From contig CAYUIT010000004.1 in the NCBI GenBank assembly GCA_964444835.1, positions 1 to 64,000 on the forward strand: a DNA stretch of 64,000 nt, given 5' to 3'. A model generated the notes under the pieces. That model was not told the DNA's origin and made no database searches. It worked only from the letters and a program-made list of their open reading frames with translations. Position numbers and translations under genes: made by a program. This document shows positions 17,441 through 25,813 of this stretch, one piece after another. Each line of letters begins with the position of its first letter. Positions within the stretch are counted from its first letter, which is position 1. Origin of the DNA: CADEED01 sp964444835 (GTDB lineage Bacteria > Pseudomonadota > Gammaproteobacteria > Steroidobacterales > Steroidobacteraceae).

Positions 17441-19209
17441 CCGAGCCGTTTCTGGAGCGCGTCCACTTCGGCGAGCAATTCCGCCGGCGTACGTGTCCCG
17501 AATTCTTGGAAATACGAACGCATCTCGGCCGCTTCCCGACGCCACGATGCGGCATCTACCGTCAGAAGATCTTGTAGTGTCTGTGGCGCTATCTCGAGCC
17601 CGTTCATATTCAAGTCGTTAGGCTGCGGCATATAGCCGATCGGCGATTCAGTCGCCCGGGCGCGGCCCGCGCTGCGTTCCAGCACCCACTCCAGTACGCG
17701 CAAGTTGTCGCCGAAGCCGGGCCACATGAACTTGTTGTTAGCGTCGCGGCGGAACCAATTCACGTGGAAGATTCGCGGCGGCTGTGTGAGCCGCGAGCCC
17801 ATTGAAATCCAGTGGCGCCAATAGTCGCCGAAGTTGTAGCCCGCGAACGGCTTCATCGCCATCGGATCGCGACGGACGACGCCCACTTCGCCGACCGCCG
17901 CGGCGGTGGTTTCGGAGGCGACACTCGCGCCCACCAGCACGCCGTGCTGCCAGTTGCGCGCTTCATAGACGAGCGGGGCGACTTCGCGTCGCCGACCGCC
18001 GAAGATGATCGCCGATAGCGGCACGCCACGCGGGTCGTTCGCAGCCGGGGAGAAACTCGGGTTCTGCGTTGCAGACACCGTAAAGCGAGAGTTCGGGTGA
18101 GCGGCAGGGCCCGTCTTCGGATCGTACGGGCGGCCCTGCCAATCGATGGCTGGCTTGCCGCTGTCGAGGCCTTCCCACCATGGCTGATTGTCGGCCGTCA
18201 GGGCGACGTTGGTGAACAAAGTATTGCGACGAATCATCTCGTACGCATTGCGATTCGTGCTGGGGTTGGTGCCGGGCACTACGCCGAAATAGCCGGCTTC
18301 CGGGTTGATCGCATACAGGCGGCCATCCGGGCCGGGATGCAGCCACGCGATGTCATCGCCCACCGTGAACACTTTCCAACCGGGCATCGAAGCCGGCGGG
18401 ATCAGCATGGCGAGGTTGGTCTTGCCGCACGCGGAAGGGAATGCCGCTGCCACGTAGTGCGTTTCCCCTTTGGGATTTTGTATGCCGACGATCAGCATGT
18501 GCTCGGCCAGCCAACCCTCCGAGCGCGCCTGCCAGCTCGCGATCCGCAAGGCATGGCATTTCTTGCCGAGCAGCGCGTTGCCACCGTAGCCTGAGCCAAA
18601 GCTCTCGATCGCGAGCTCTTCGGGGAAGTGCATGATGAAGCGGCGCTCGGGGTCGAGTTCACCCGTGGAGTGCAGGCCTTTGACGAAGGTGCCGTCGCGC
18701 GCAATCCGCTCGAGTGCTGCGCGACCCATGCGCGTCATGATCGCCATGTTGATGACAACGTACGCGCTGTCCGTGATCTCGACGCCGCAGCGCGCGTAGG
18801 GCGAGTCGATCGGCCCCATGCAATAGGGCACGACATAGAGCGTGCGGCCGCGCATACAGCCGCGAAACAAGTTGCGCATCTTACGCCGCGCTTCGACCGG
18901 GTCCATCCAATGGTTGTTAGGACCCGCATCCTCTGGGCGTGTCGTACACACGAACGTGAGGTGCTCGACGCGCGCAACGTCCGACGGATGCGAGCGTGCC
19001 AAGTGGCAACCCGGGAAAGTGGCCGAGTCGAGGGTGCGCAGTTCGCCCCGTTGCACCAGCATTTGCGTGAGGTGCCGGATCTCAGCGTCGGAGCCGTCGC
19101 ACCAATGGACGTGATCGGGCTGCGTCAATTCACGCACCGAGTTGACCCATTCGGCCACCGCTCGAGAGAGATCGGGAAGGGTCGAAAAGCTCGCGGGTGC
19201 AGTGGCCAT
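17437..19209 (-). CDS. pckG: Phosphoenolpyruvate carboxykinase (GTP)
   Basis: Cytoplasmic gluconeogenic enzyme converting oxaloacetate and GTP to PEP, CO2 and GDP. The start at 19209 (MATAPASFSTLPDL) gives 590 residues, normal for the GTP-dependent family. The P-loop with the hyper-reactive cysteine is AAFPSACGKTNLAMLIP; the metal/GTP region includes GDDIAWLHPGPDGRLYAINPE; the oxaloacetate-binding region includes SFGSGYGGNALLGKKC. An AGGAA ribosome site precedes the ATG. Placed beside the PHA-metabolism genes, it fits carbon redirection from storage polymer or acetate to sugars. Confidence 0.96.
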   Translation of the reverse strand: MATAPASFSTLPDLSRAVAEWVNSVRELTQPDHVHWCDGSDAEIRHLTQMLVQRGELRTLDSATFPGCHLARSHPSDVARVEHLTFVCTTRPEDAGPNNHWMDPVEARRKMRNLFRGCMRGRTLYVVPYCMGPIDSPYARCGVEITDSAYVVINMAIMTRMGRAALERIARDGTFVKGLHSTGELDPERRFIMHFPEELAIESFGSGYGGNALLGKKCHALRIASWQARSEGWLAEHMLIVGIQNPKGETHYVAAAFPSACGKTNLAMLIPPASMPGWKVFTVGDDIAWLHPGPDGRLYAINPEAGYFGVVPGTNPSTNRNAYEMIRRNTLFTNVALTADNQPWWEGLDSGKPAIDWQGRPYDPKTGPAAHPNSRFTVSATQNPSFSPAANDPRGVPLSAIIFGGRRREVAPLVYEARNWQHGVLVGASVASETTAAAVGEVGVVRRDPMAMKPFAGYNFGDYWRHWISMGSRLTQPPRIFHVNWFRRDANNKFMWPGFGDNLRVLEWVLERSAGRARATESPIGYMPQPNDLNMNGLEIAPQTLQDLLTVDAASWRREAAEMRSYFQEFGTRTPAELLAEVDALQKRLG

Positions 19210-19248
19210 CGGATTCCTACGTCGATGCGGGTGGCATGAAGGGGGTGG

Positions 19249-19254
19249 ATTATA
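19249..19254 (-). promoter_or_regulatory. -10 box TATAAT for pckG
   Basis: On the minus strand a perfect TATAAT lies 40 bases before the pckG ATG. No good -35 hexamer is visible 16-18 bases upstream, so expression may depend on an activator or on other contacts. Confidence 0.4.
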
Positions 19255-19372
19255 GCCAGCGATCCACACCGCGCGGCACGCCTGTCGCGGTCAGCGCCGC
19301 AAACTGTGACTGGTTCGCGCGGACGCTGGCGGCTGCAATCGATTGCAGGCCGGCATGTGAAATTTTGACAAG

Positions 19373-19416
19373 TAAAAAACGACAAGCACCGCCCCGGGGA
19401 GCCGAGGCGGTGCTTG
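19373..19416 (-). terminator. Rho-independent terminator of the phasin gene
   Basis: On the minus strand an 11-base perfect stem CAAGCACCGCC / GGCGGTGCTTG (19416-19406 with 19393-19383) around a 12-base loop is followed by TC and then GTTTTTT. It lies 45 bases after the phasin stop and separates phasin transcription from pckG. One of the two clearest intrinsic terminators in the window. Confidence 0.9.
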
Positions 19417-19460
19417 GGTTGACGCGAGAGGCGCGCTGGCGCCAGCGCGGACGCGGGCTG

Positions 19461-19973
19461 TTAGGCGGCCTTCTTGGCGCGCGCCTTCACAGGACGCTTG
19501 GTCTGCTTCGCGCTCGCGCGACGCTTGGCCGGCGCTTCACGCATCAGTTGCGCGTAGGTCGTGATCGCAAGCTCGGACACTTCGCGACCCGCCTTGGCGA
19601 CGATGCCCCAAGTTGCCTTGGCGTCGCGAACGATGCGATCGCTCGTGACCGAGTTGTACTGCACTTGGCTCGCATAGAGCTCGCGCACGTCGTTAGCCTT
19701 CGCTACGAGATGCAGACGACGGACGCCGTCGTTGACTGCGCCTTTCAACGTGTCGATGTTCTGCTCGAGCAGGGCACCGACGTATTCATGCGACAGATTG
19801 TTCAGCTTTAGGCTGGCCTTGGCGACGACGTCAATCGGGCTCTCGACCTTCTCGACTTGCTCTGCCGCGCGCACGACACCCTCGCGAGCGGCTTCGACCG
19901 CGCGCTCAGCGTACGCATTGGCCTGTTCACGGACTTCCGCAGTGGCTTCGAAGATTCGCTCGGAAATGTTCAT
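19461..19973 (-). CDS. Phasin (PHA granule-associated protein)
   Basis: Amphipathic protein that coats intracellular polyhydroxyalkanoate granules. 170 residues: a helical phasin domain (about 1-140, with DTLKGAVNDGVRRLH and the repeated Ala/Glu/Val heptad character) and a Lys/Arg/Ala-rich tail (about 146-170, RRASAKQTKRPVKARAKKAA). The basic tail resembles PhaF-type tails that can contact nucleic acid, though it is much shorter. It sits downstream of phaC-phaZ on the same strand, has its own strong promoter with an operator-like palindrome, and ends at a strong terminator. Confidence 0.88.
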   Translation of the reverse strand: MNISERIFEATAEVREQANAYAERAVEAAREGVVRAAEQVEKVESPIDVVAKASLKLNNLSHEYVGALLEQNIDTLKGAVNDGVRRLHLVAKANDVRELYASQVQYNSVTSDRIVRDAKATWGIVAKAGREVSELAITTYAQLMREAPAKRRASAKQTKRPVKARAKKAA

Positions 19974-20015
19974 TTGCTACCTCCAGATGGTGCGACGCAC
20001 CAATTGATGCAGCGC

Positions 20016-20043
20016 ATCATACATTGCTGCACTGCAATGTCAA
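20016..20043 (-). promoter_or_regulatory. Phasin promoter with operator-like palindrome in the spacer
   Basis: On the minus strand a perfect -35 TTGACA (20043-20038), a 16-base spacer and -10 TATGAT (20021-20016) lie 43 bases before the phasin ATG. The spacer holds TTGCAGTGCAGCAA (20037-20024), with TTGC/GCAA arms and TGC-rich centre. PhaR-type repressors of phasin genes bind TGC-rich sites, so this is a candidate operator; further TGC repeats follow downstream (GCGCTGCATC). Confidence 0.72.
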
Positions 20044-20100
20044 CAGGGCGCAAGGTGCCCCTGCCTCAAAGATGAGAAAAAGACTGTAACCTATTGAATA

Positions 20101-20931
20101 TTAATGCCATCGAGCCCGGACGGGCTCTTTGGAGTCGAGGAAGTCCCGAATGACCGGGGCCACCTTATCGATGGAATGTAAAAGGAAGAGGTGGCCACCG
20201 CCAGGCACGATGAACAGGCGGTTGTTCGGAATCAGCAGTGAAATGATCCGCGCGTTGGCCGGCGGCACGAGGGGGTCGTCTGAGCCGGCCATGACCAACG
20301 TGGGTTGCTTGATCTTGTGGAGCCAGTGAATGCTGGTCCAGCCGACGCCCGCAACGAGTTGGTAGATGTAACCCATGAATTTGGGCGGAATGATGCGCGC
20401 CGTGTGCTCGGTGATGAGACCCGGATGCCGTCGAGCCTCGCCGCCGTAGATGTCACCAGCGGCACGCTGCATGTACACGGGCGACAGGTAGCGCTGTGGC
20501 GTGATCATTTTCGATAGCGCCTTCGGCCGGCCGGGGATCATTACTGCGCCGGGTGATGTGGCCGCGAGGATCAGCCGGCGACAACGTGCCGGGTACTGAC
20601 GCGCGAACTGTTGCGCGAGTGCGCCACCCCAAGAAACGCCAGCGACATCGACTTGTTGGTAGCCCAACCGATCGAGCAGCTTGTTCGCGAGCAGCGCCAA
20701 GCCTGAGAAGCGTCGCGGCCACCAACTCATCTCGGAGCGCCCAATCCCTGGGATATCGAAGATGATGATCTCCTTACCGTCGAGCGCTTCCATGAACGGG
20801 AACACCAACTCCAAGTTGGCGCCAATGCCATTGAACAAAAAGAGCGGCGGGGTTTTGCCCGTGCCGTACTGCGTGGCGATTCGCAGCATCACGCCATCGA
20901 CTTCGACGAATTCGATGTGCGGCTTGCTCAT
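20101..20931 (-). CDS. phaZ: Intracellular poly(3-hydroxyalkanoate) depolymerase
   Basis: Alpha/beta hydrolase that releases hydroxyalkanoate monomers from storage granules. The start at 20931 (MSKPHIEFVEVDGVML) overlaps the phaC stop by four bases and gives 276 residues, the size of the medium-chain-length PhaZ family. LFLFNGIGANLELVFPFMEA and the lipase box GVSWGG (Ser100) match that family closely, as do GWTSIHWLHKIKQPTLVMAG and the late His in PGGGHLFLL. The usual phaC-phaZ order is kept, supporting the assignment over a generic hydrolase. Confidence 0.92.
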   Translation of the reverse strand: MSKPHIEFVEVDGVMLRIATQYGTGKTPPLFLFNGIGANLELVFPFMEALDGKEIIIFDIPGIGRSEMSWWPRRFSGLALLANKLLDRLGYQQVDVAGVSWGGALAQQFARQYPARCRRLILAATSPGAVMIPGRPKALSKMITPQRYLSPVYMQRAAGDIYGGEARRHPGLITEHTARIIPPKFMGYIYQLVAGVGWTSIHWLHKIKQPTLVMAGSDDPLVPPANARIISLLIPNNRLFIVPGGGHLFLLHSIDKVAPVIRDFLDSKEPVRARWH

Positions 20932-22718
20932 CGCTGATGCACGTAGCGGCCGGGCGCCGCATCGCCCGCAGGATGCTTCTTGCTGCCGACCTGCGCGGGT
21001 GCTGAGTGCTCGCCGCCGGCATGTTGGTCGTACCACTTGCGCCAGTGGTCCCACCAACTGCCGTCGTGCGCTGTCGCGCCCTCGAGCCATTGCTCGGCAG
21101 GTTGTTTGAGATCTGGATTCAAGTAGTACTTCGCCTTCGGATTGGAAGGCGGGTTCACGATGCTCTGAATGTGTCCGCTAGAGGAGAGCACGAACTCGAC
21201 CGGCCCTTTGAGGATGTCGCGTGATTGATAGCATGCCTGCCAGGGCGTGATGTGATCTGTGATGCCGGCCACGATATACGTGGGGACCTTGACCTTCGAC
21301 ATGTCGATCGGCGTGCCCAGCGCCTCGAGCTTCCCCGGGTATTTAAGGGGATTCTCTAGGTAGATGCGCAAGAGATCAGCGTGGAATTCGGCAGGAAGAC
21401 GCGTGGTGTCGGAGTTCCAATACAGAATATCGAAAGCGGGCGGCCGATTGCCCATGACCCAGTTGTTAGCCACGAACAGCCACACGAGATCGTTCGGCCG
21501 CAACCACGCGAAGACTCGCGCCATTTCGCGGCCTTCGAGCACGCCCGCCGAGCGGGTTTTCTGGATGGTTGCGGCGATCCCGGTGCGCGAGGCAAATTGA
21601 CCGAGCTGCGTCTTGGCCTCCGTGTCGAGCACCGTGACGAGCAGCGTGGCGCTGGCCACGCGTTTGCTGCCGATTGCGGCGAGATGTCCTAACAAGGTTG
21701 CGAGCGTGAAGCCGCCTGCGCACGCAGCCATCATGTTGACTTGCGACGCGCCGGTAATTTCGCAGGCCACCTCGATTGCTTCCTTCGACGCCGTGAGGTA
21801 GGTCTCCATGTTCCAGTCGCGCTGCGCCGCTGTTGGGTTGCGCCAACTGATGCAGAACAACTGAATGCCGTGCTGGGTCGCGTACTCGGCGAAGCTGCGG
21901 CCCGGCGACAAATCGACCGCGTAGTACTTGTTGATTTGCGGCGGAATGATGATGAGCGGATTGCCGAGCACTTTCTCCGTGGCTGGCGTGTACTGAATGA
22001 GTTCGAACACTTCGGAGCGATAGACCACGGCGCCCGGTGTGGTTGCGACATTCTTGCCGACCGCAAACGCGCGCTCGTCGACTTGCTTCGGCATGCCGCC
22101 GTTGTTCAGTAAGTCATCGACGAAGTTCTGCAAGCCATAGAGCAGGCTCTTGCCTTGGGTTTCCATCACGCGCTGGAGCGCGCCAGGGTTGCCGAGTAGT
22201 GAGTTGGTCGGCGCGAAGATTTCCGTAAAGAGCTGTAACGCGAAGCGCGCGCGCTCGCGATCGTCTTCGGTGGTGTCGGCTTTGTCGACGATGCGGTTCA
22301 GCGTGCCACGCCAAGCGAGAAAGCCTTGCATCAAGCGCTTGTAATAGCCGCTCTTTTGCCAAATGACATGGCTGAAGCGCCGATCTTTCGGGTCCGGCGC
22401 AATGCTCGATTTACCCGCCGCAATGGCGCCGAGGTCGCGCAGCAGACCGAGGTTTTCCTCGAGCAACACCTGCGGGCGAACCGCTAACAACCGAAGCAGT
22501 CGCTGCGCCGCGTCGAGGATTTCGCTTTGATCGACTCCGAGCAGGGGGTTGGCGCCGAGAATCTGCTCGGCCGCCTCGGTGGTGGCTTCATCCTCGAGCC
22601 CCGGGGCTTCTGGCGTGGAATGGTGCGCGAAGCCGTCCTGCACGGGCTCGTGCGATTGGGCTGCACCCTCCGCGCTCGATGCCTTCGGTTTGCTCGTTCT
22701 TTTGCGTTTGGCTGCCAT
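20928..22718 (-). CDS. phaC: Polyhydroxyalkanoate synthase
   Basis: Granule-bound polymerase joining 3-hydroxyacyl-CoA units into polyester. The start at 22718 (MAAKRKRTSKPKASS) has GAGGGG just upstream; an earlier ATG at 22763 is possible. 596 residues. A low-complexity basic N-terminus of about 60 residues precedes the PhaC N domain (FSHVIWQKSGYYKRLMQGFL) and the hydrolase-fold catalytic domain. The catalytic cysteine is Cys333 in NMMAACAGGFT; the first Gly of the usual G-x-C-x-G box is Ala. The catalytic Asp (GITDHITPW) and His (SSSGHIQSIVNPP) are present. Size and partner PhaZ suggest class II or I, not the two-subunit classes. Confidence 0.94.
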   Translation of the reverse strand: MAAKRKRTSKPKASSAEGAAQSHEPVQDGFAHHSTPEAPGLEDEATTEAAEQILGANPLLGVDQSEILDAAQRLLRLLAVRPQVLLEENLGLLRDLGAIAAGKSSIAPDPKDRRFSHVIWQKSGYYKRLMQGFLAWRGTLNRIVDKADTTEDDRERARFALQLFTEIFAPTNSLLGNPGALQRVMETQGKSLLYGLQNFVDDLLNNGGMPKQVDERAFAVGKNVATTPGAVVYRSEVFELIQYTPATEKVLGNPLIIIPPQINKYYAVDLSPGRSFAEYATQHGIQLFCISWRNPTAAQRDWNMETYLTASKEAIEVACEITGASQVNMMAACAGGFTLATLLGHLAAIGSKRVASATLLVTVLDTEAKTQLGQFASRTGIAATIQKTRSAGVLEGREMARVFAWLRPNDLVWLFVANNWVMGNRPPAFDILYWNSDTTRLPAEFHADLLRIYLENPLKYPGKLEALGTPIDMSKVKVPTYIVAGITDHITPWQACYQSRDILKGPVEFVLSSSGHIQSIVNPPSNPKAKYYLNPDLKQPAEQWLEGATAHDGSWWDHWRKWYDQHAGGEHSAPAQVGSKKHPAGDAAPGRYVHQR

Positions 22719-22785
22719 GATCCCCTCGATATCGGCCGTCGGCTTATGTGACGTGTATCGCAACGGCGACTAATTGCCAGCCGGC

Positions 22786-22828
22786 TGTGACCGCAATCAC
22801 AAGCCCCCGGCAGCTGCATTCCTATTAT
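22786..22828 (+). promoter_or_regulatory. CRP/Vfr-type site with class II-spaced -10 box
   Basis: TGTGACCGCAATCACA (22786-22801) is a perfect TGTGA-N6-TCACA palindrome, the core of CRP-family sites. A TATTAT -10 box at 22823-22828 is centred 32 bases further on, as in class II CRP promoters where the site is centred at -41.5. The implied start near 22835 leaves a leader of about 120 bases before the first DUF11 gene. No -35 is needed or seen. The site is symmetrical and also lies 68 bases ahead of phaC on the other strand, so it could serve both. Confidence 0.6.
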
Positions 22829-22956
22829 GCCCCTGATCCGATCTTGCGCGACGTGTCGGCGGTGTTCGCCAACGCGTCGTGTCGGGTCAGCGAAACGCTG
22901 TTTGGTCGCAGCGTTCGTTGACCTCCGATCGGTCGCTTTAGAGAGAGGAGTGTAGC

Positions 22957-23952
22957 TTGAGCACAAAACGATTGCTCGCCACGGCGAGCATGGCCGTCAT
23001 GGGCTGCCTGTGGGCAGGCCTTTCCGCGCACGCCGCTGGCGTTCCCGCTGGCACATCCATTGAGAACACGGCGCAAGTCAGTTACTCGATCGGCGGCAAT
23101 CCTGCCACTACGCCCTCGAACACGGTCTCGTTGACCGTCGACGAGATTCTCGACGTGGTCGTCACGTTGCAGAGCGGCTCGGTGTCAGTGACGCCGGGCT
23201 CCACTCAACAAGAACTTGTCTTCCGCGTCACGAACACGGGTAACGGCCCCGAGCGCTTCCGGCTCGATATGACGAGCGTGCTCACTGGCGACGATTTCGA
23301 TCCGACGCCGTCCACGACGCGCATCTATTTCGACACCGACAACAGCGGCGATTTGTCACCGGCGGATGTGCCGTACGACTTCGGTGGGACGAACGAACCG
23401 ATCCTCGCGGCTGACACGTTTGTCACGGTACTCGTCGTCAACGACATCCCGAGCGGGCTATTGACCGGCGCTCGTGGCCAGTCGCAATTACAAGCGTATG
23501 CGCGCACCGGCACAGGCGCGCCGGGTACGTCGTTCCCCGGCCAAGGTGTTGCGGGCACGACGGCAGTCGTCGGCACGACCGGCGCCGATGGCACGGCCAA
23601 CGGTGAATACATTGTCTCGGACATCACGATCGCGGCTGTGAAGTCGCAAGCCGTGGTCGATCAGTTCGGCGGCGCGCGACCCGTTCCCGGTGCGCGTATC
23701 AACTACACGATCGTCGTGACGGCAACAGGTTCGGGCACGGCGGCGAGCACCGTGTTCCGCGACAACGTGCCGGCCAACACCACGTATGTAGCGGGTTCGT
23801 TACGCCTCAACACGGCGACGCTGACGGATGCCAGCGACGCCGATGCGGGCGCGTTCGCGGCCAGCCCCGTACCGCAAGTTCAAGTGCAACTCGGCAACCT
23901 GACTCAGGCAAGCGGTCCGCAGACCGTGCAGTTCTCGGTTGTCATCAATTAA
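22957..23952 (+). CDS. Exported DUF11-domain protein, first gene of the surface cluster
   Basis: 331 residues of unknown function. TTG start at 22957 with GAGAGGAG seven bases upstream. Signal peptide 1-27 (cleavage near SAHAA). The mature N-terminus has the motif GTSIENTAQVSYSIGG; residues 85-100 contain VFRVTNTGNGPERF; a calcium-loop-like stretch DTDNSGDLSPADV lies at 126-138; a DUF11 domain covers about 225-330 with DNVPANTTYVAG. It ends QFSVVIN, nearly the same as the third gene (RFQVSINN), so the two are probably paralogues. DUF11 is a beta-sandwich repeat of extracellular or cell-surface proteins. No sorting signal is visible. Confidence 0.82.
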   Translation: MSTKRLLATASMAVMGCLWAGLSAHAAGVPAGTSIENTAQVSYSIGGNPATTPSNTVSLTVDEILDVVVTLQSGSVSVTPGSTQQELVFRVTNTGNGPERFRLDMTSVLTGDDFDPTPSTTRIYFDTDNSGDLSPADVPYDFGGTNEPILAADTFVTVLVVNDIPSGLLTGARGQSQLQAYARTGTGAPGTSFPGQGVAGTTAVVGTTGADGTANGEYIVSDITIAAVKSQAVVDQFGGARPVPGARINYTIVVTATGSGTAASTVFRDNVPANTTYVAGSLRLNTATLTDASDADAGAFAASPVPQVQVQLGNLTQASGPQTVQFSVVIN

Positions 23953-23970
23953 TCGGTAAGGAGATAAATC

Positions 23971-24483
23971 ATGAAGCAGGGGATGAAGTTGTTAGTAGCA
24001 GGCCTCGTCACGATCGGTGCGAGCACCGTGACGTTGGCGCAGACGAATCAAGCAGCGCAGCCGAAGGCGGGCTGCATCGTGTTGAAGTCCGTCGCCGAGG
24101 TGGAGCAAGAAGTCGTGAACGAGCGCGGCGAGCGCGTTAAGCGCTTGGCGCCAGTTGCCAAGATCGTGCCTGGCAATGAGGTCGTATGGACCGTCACGGC
24201 GAGCAACGTCTGCGACAAGGCGGCCGAGCGCGTGTCGATCGACAACCCGGTGCCGAAGCACATGCACTACGTGGCAGACACTGCGATGGGGCCGGGCACC
24301 GAGATCTCGTATTCGCTCGACGGCAAACAGTACGCCGCACCCGACGCGCTGACGGTGCGCGAAGCCGATGGCACCTCGCGTGCCGCCCGAGCCGACGAGT
24401 ACTCGCACATTCGTTGGGTTTTCACCAACCCGTTGCAGCCGGGCGCAGTGGCATTCGCTCGGTTTCGTGCCGTCGTGAAGTAA
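23971..24483 (+). CDS. Small exported DUF11-like protein
   Basis: 170 residues, signal peptide about 1-24 (KLLVAGLVTIGASTVTLAQ), AAGGAG ribosome site. The mature protein is a single beta-rich DUF11-like unit: an assembly region IVPGNEVVWTVTASNVCD followed by the core motif NPVPKHMHYVADTA (92-105). Two cysteines, Cys35 and Cys81, could form a disulphide in the periplasm or outside. It lies 18 bases after the first DUF11 gene and 48 before the next. It lacks the GTxIxNxA signature of the others and may be a linker or chaperone-like partner; that is speculation. Confidence 0.78.
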   Translation: MKQGMKLLVAGLVTIGASTVTLAQTNQAAQPKAGCIVLKSVAEVEQEVVNERGERVKRLAPVAKIVPGNEVVWTVTASNVCDKAAERVSIDNPVPKHMHYVADTAMGPGTEISYSLDGKQYAAPDALTVREADGTSRAARADEYSHIRWVFTNPLQPGAVAFARFRAVVK

Positions 24484-24531
24484 CGATTTTCGTCGAGAGC
24501 TGATTTTTCATTTGTAGTTTGAGGAGTACCC

Positions 24532-25695
24532 ATGATTTTCGATCTCAAGCAACTTAAGCGGGCAAGCGTCGCCCTCGTTGCGCTCGGATCGATCGGTGTG
24601 TCGCAACAGGCCCTCGCGGTCGGTACCGCGGCCAACACGCAGATCGATAACCGCGCGACCGTGAACTATACGGTCGGCGGTGTGGCGCAAACGCCCATCG
24701 AGTCGTCGCCCGCGGGCAACTCGACGGCGGGTGCTAACAACGGTGCCAATACGTCGTTCTTGGTCGACAACCGCGTCAACCTGAACGTCGTCGAGGAGTC
24801 GGGTGGCCCGACTAACGTGTCGCCCGGGCAAGCCAACGTCGTCGCGAGCTTTATCGTGACGAACACGGGTAACGCGGCGCAGGGCTATCAGCTCGCGTTT
24901 GCTAACAACGCCACGGGCAGCACGATCGGTACGCCGGGATTCACGGCCGCCGACGCGTTCGACATGGGCAACTTGCGTGCCTTCGTCGACGCGAACAACG
25001 ATGGCCTCTTCGATGCGGGCGATACCGCGACGTTCATCAACACCTTGGCGGCCGATGCCAACGTGCGCGTGTTCATCGTGGCCGATACGCCGATTGCGGC
25101 GCTCAACGCCCAAGCGGCCAACGTGCGCCTGACGGCGATCACGACGGCGCCAGGCACCAATGCGGCGACCCCGCTCGGCGAGACCACTGGGGCGGATACG
25201 ACTGCAGTCGACGTTGTCTTCGGCGACGGCAACGCAAACGGCAACACGCCGCGCGACGGTCGTGCGTTTGCCGATGACCAATACCTCGTGCAAGCGGCCG
25301 CGTTGACGGTTGCGAAGACGAGCGTGGTCGTCAGCGATCCGTTCAACAACACGACGAACCCGAAAGCAATCCCGGGCGCCGTGGTCGAGTACGCGATCAA
25401 CGTGACCAACAGCGCTGCAACGGCGGCTAACGGCGTCGTGGTGACCGATCCGATTCCGGCGAATACCACGTTTGTGACGAACGGCTACAACGCCGGAGCT
25501 TCGAACGTGCAGATCACCGTGGGCGGCGGCGCCCCGACGTTCTGCATCGCGGAAGCGGGCAGCGATACCAACGCCGACGGTTGCTTCCGTACGGGCGCTG
25601 GTGTCCTCACCGTGCAGGCGCCGGCGGTATCGACCGTCGCGACGGGTGCGGCTGGGGCCGTAGTCGTGCGCTTCCAGGTGTCGATCAACAACTAA
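24532..25695 (+). CDS. Exported DUF11-domain protein, paralogue of the first gene
   Basis: 387 residues, signal peptide 1-29 (SQQALA cleavage), GAGGAG ribosome site. The layout parallels the first cluster gene: N-terminal NTQIDNRATVNYTVGG, then SFIVTNTGNAAQGYQLAF (106-123), a calcium-loop-like DANNDGLFDAGD (153-164), a DUF11 domain from about 255 with DPIPANTTFVTN, and C-terminal RFQVSINN. A Cys pair (338, 351) brackets GSDTNADG, a second Asp/Asn-rich loop. Composition is rich in Ala, Thr, Asn, Gly as in secreted structural proteins. A long antisense frame overlaps it but is a composition artefact. Confidence 0.82.
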   Translation: MIFDLKQLKRASVALVALGSIGVSQQALAVGTAANTQIDNRATVNYTVGGVAQTPIESSPAGNSTAGANNGANTSFLVDNRVNLNVVEESGGPTNVSPGQANVVASFIVTNTGNAAQGYQLAFANNATGSTIGTPGFTAADAFDMGNLRAFVDANNDGLFDAGDTATFINTLAADANVRVFIVADTPIAALNAQAANVRLTAITTAPGTNAATPLGETTGADTTAVDVVFGDGNANGNTPRDGRAFADDQYLVQAAALTVAKTSVVVSDPFNNTTNPKAIPGAVVEYAINVTNSAATAANGVVVTDPIPANTTFVTNGYNAGASNVQITVGGGAPTFCIAEAGSDTNADGCFRTGAGVLTVQAPAVSTVATGAAGAVVVRFQVSINN

Positions 25696-25813
25696 CTGAC
25701 GAGAGTCATTTAGCGACACTTATGAAGCGTTACGCCGCGCGTCGGCGGTCCTTCGGGCCTTCGTGAGCCGCATGACCGTCGACCCGCAACATGGGTACGA
25801 ACGACGCCACCAG

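Noticed and set aside
24508..25719. 403-codon open frame on the minus strand opposite the third DUF11 gene
   Set aside because: It mirrors a real gene with signal peptide, ribosome site and family motifs; its Arg/Val/His-rich translation is typical antisense composition in high-GC DNA.
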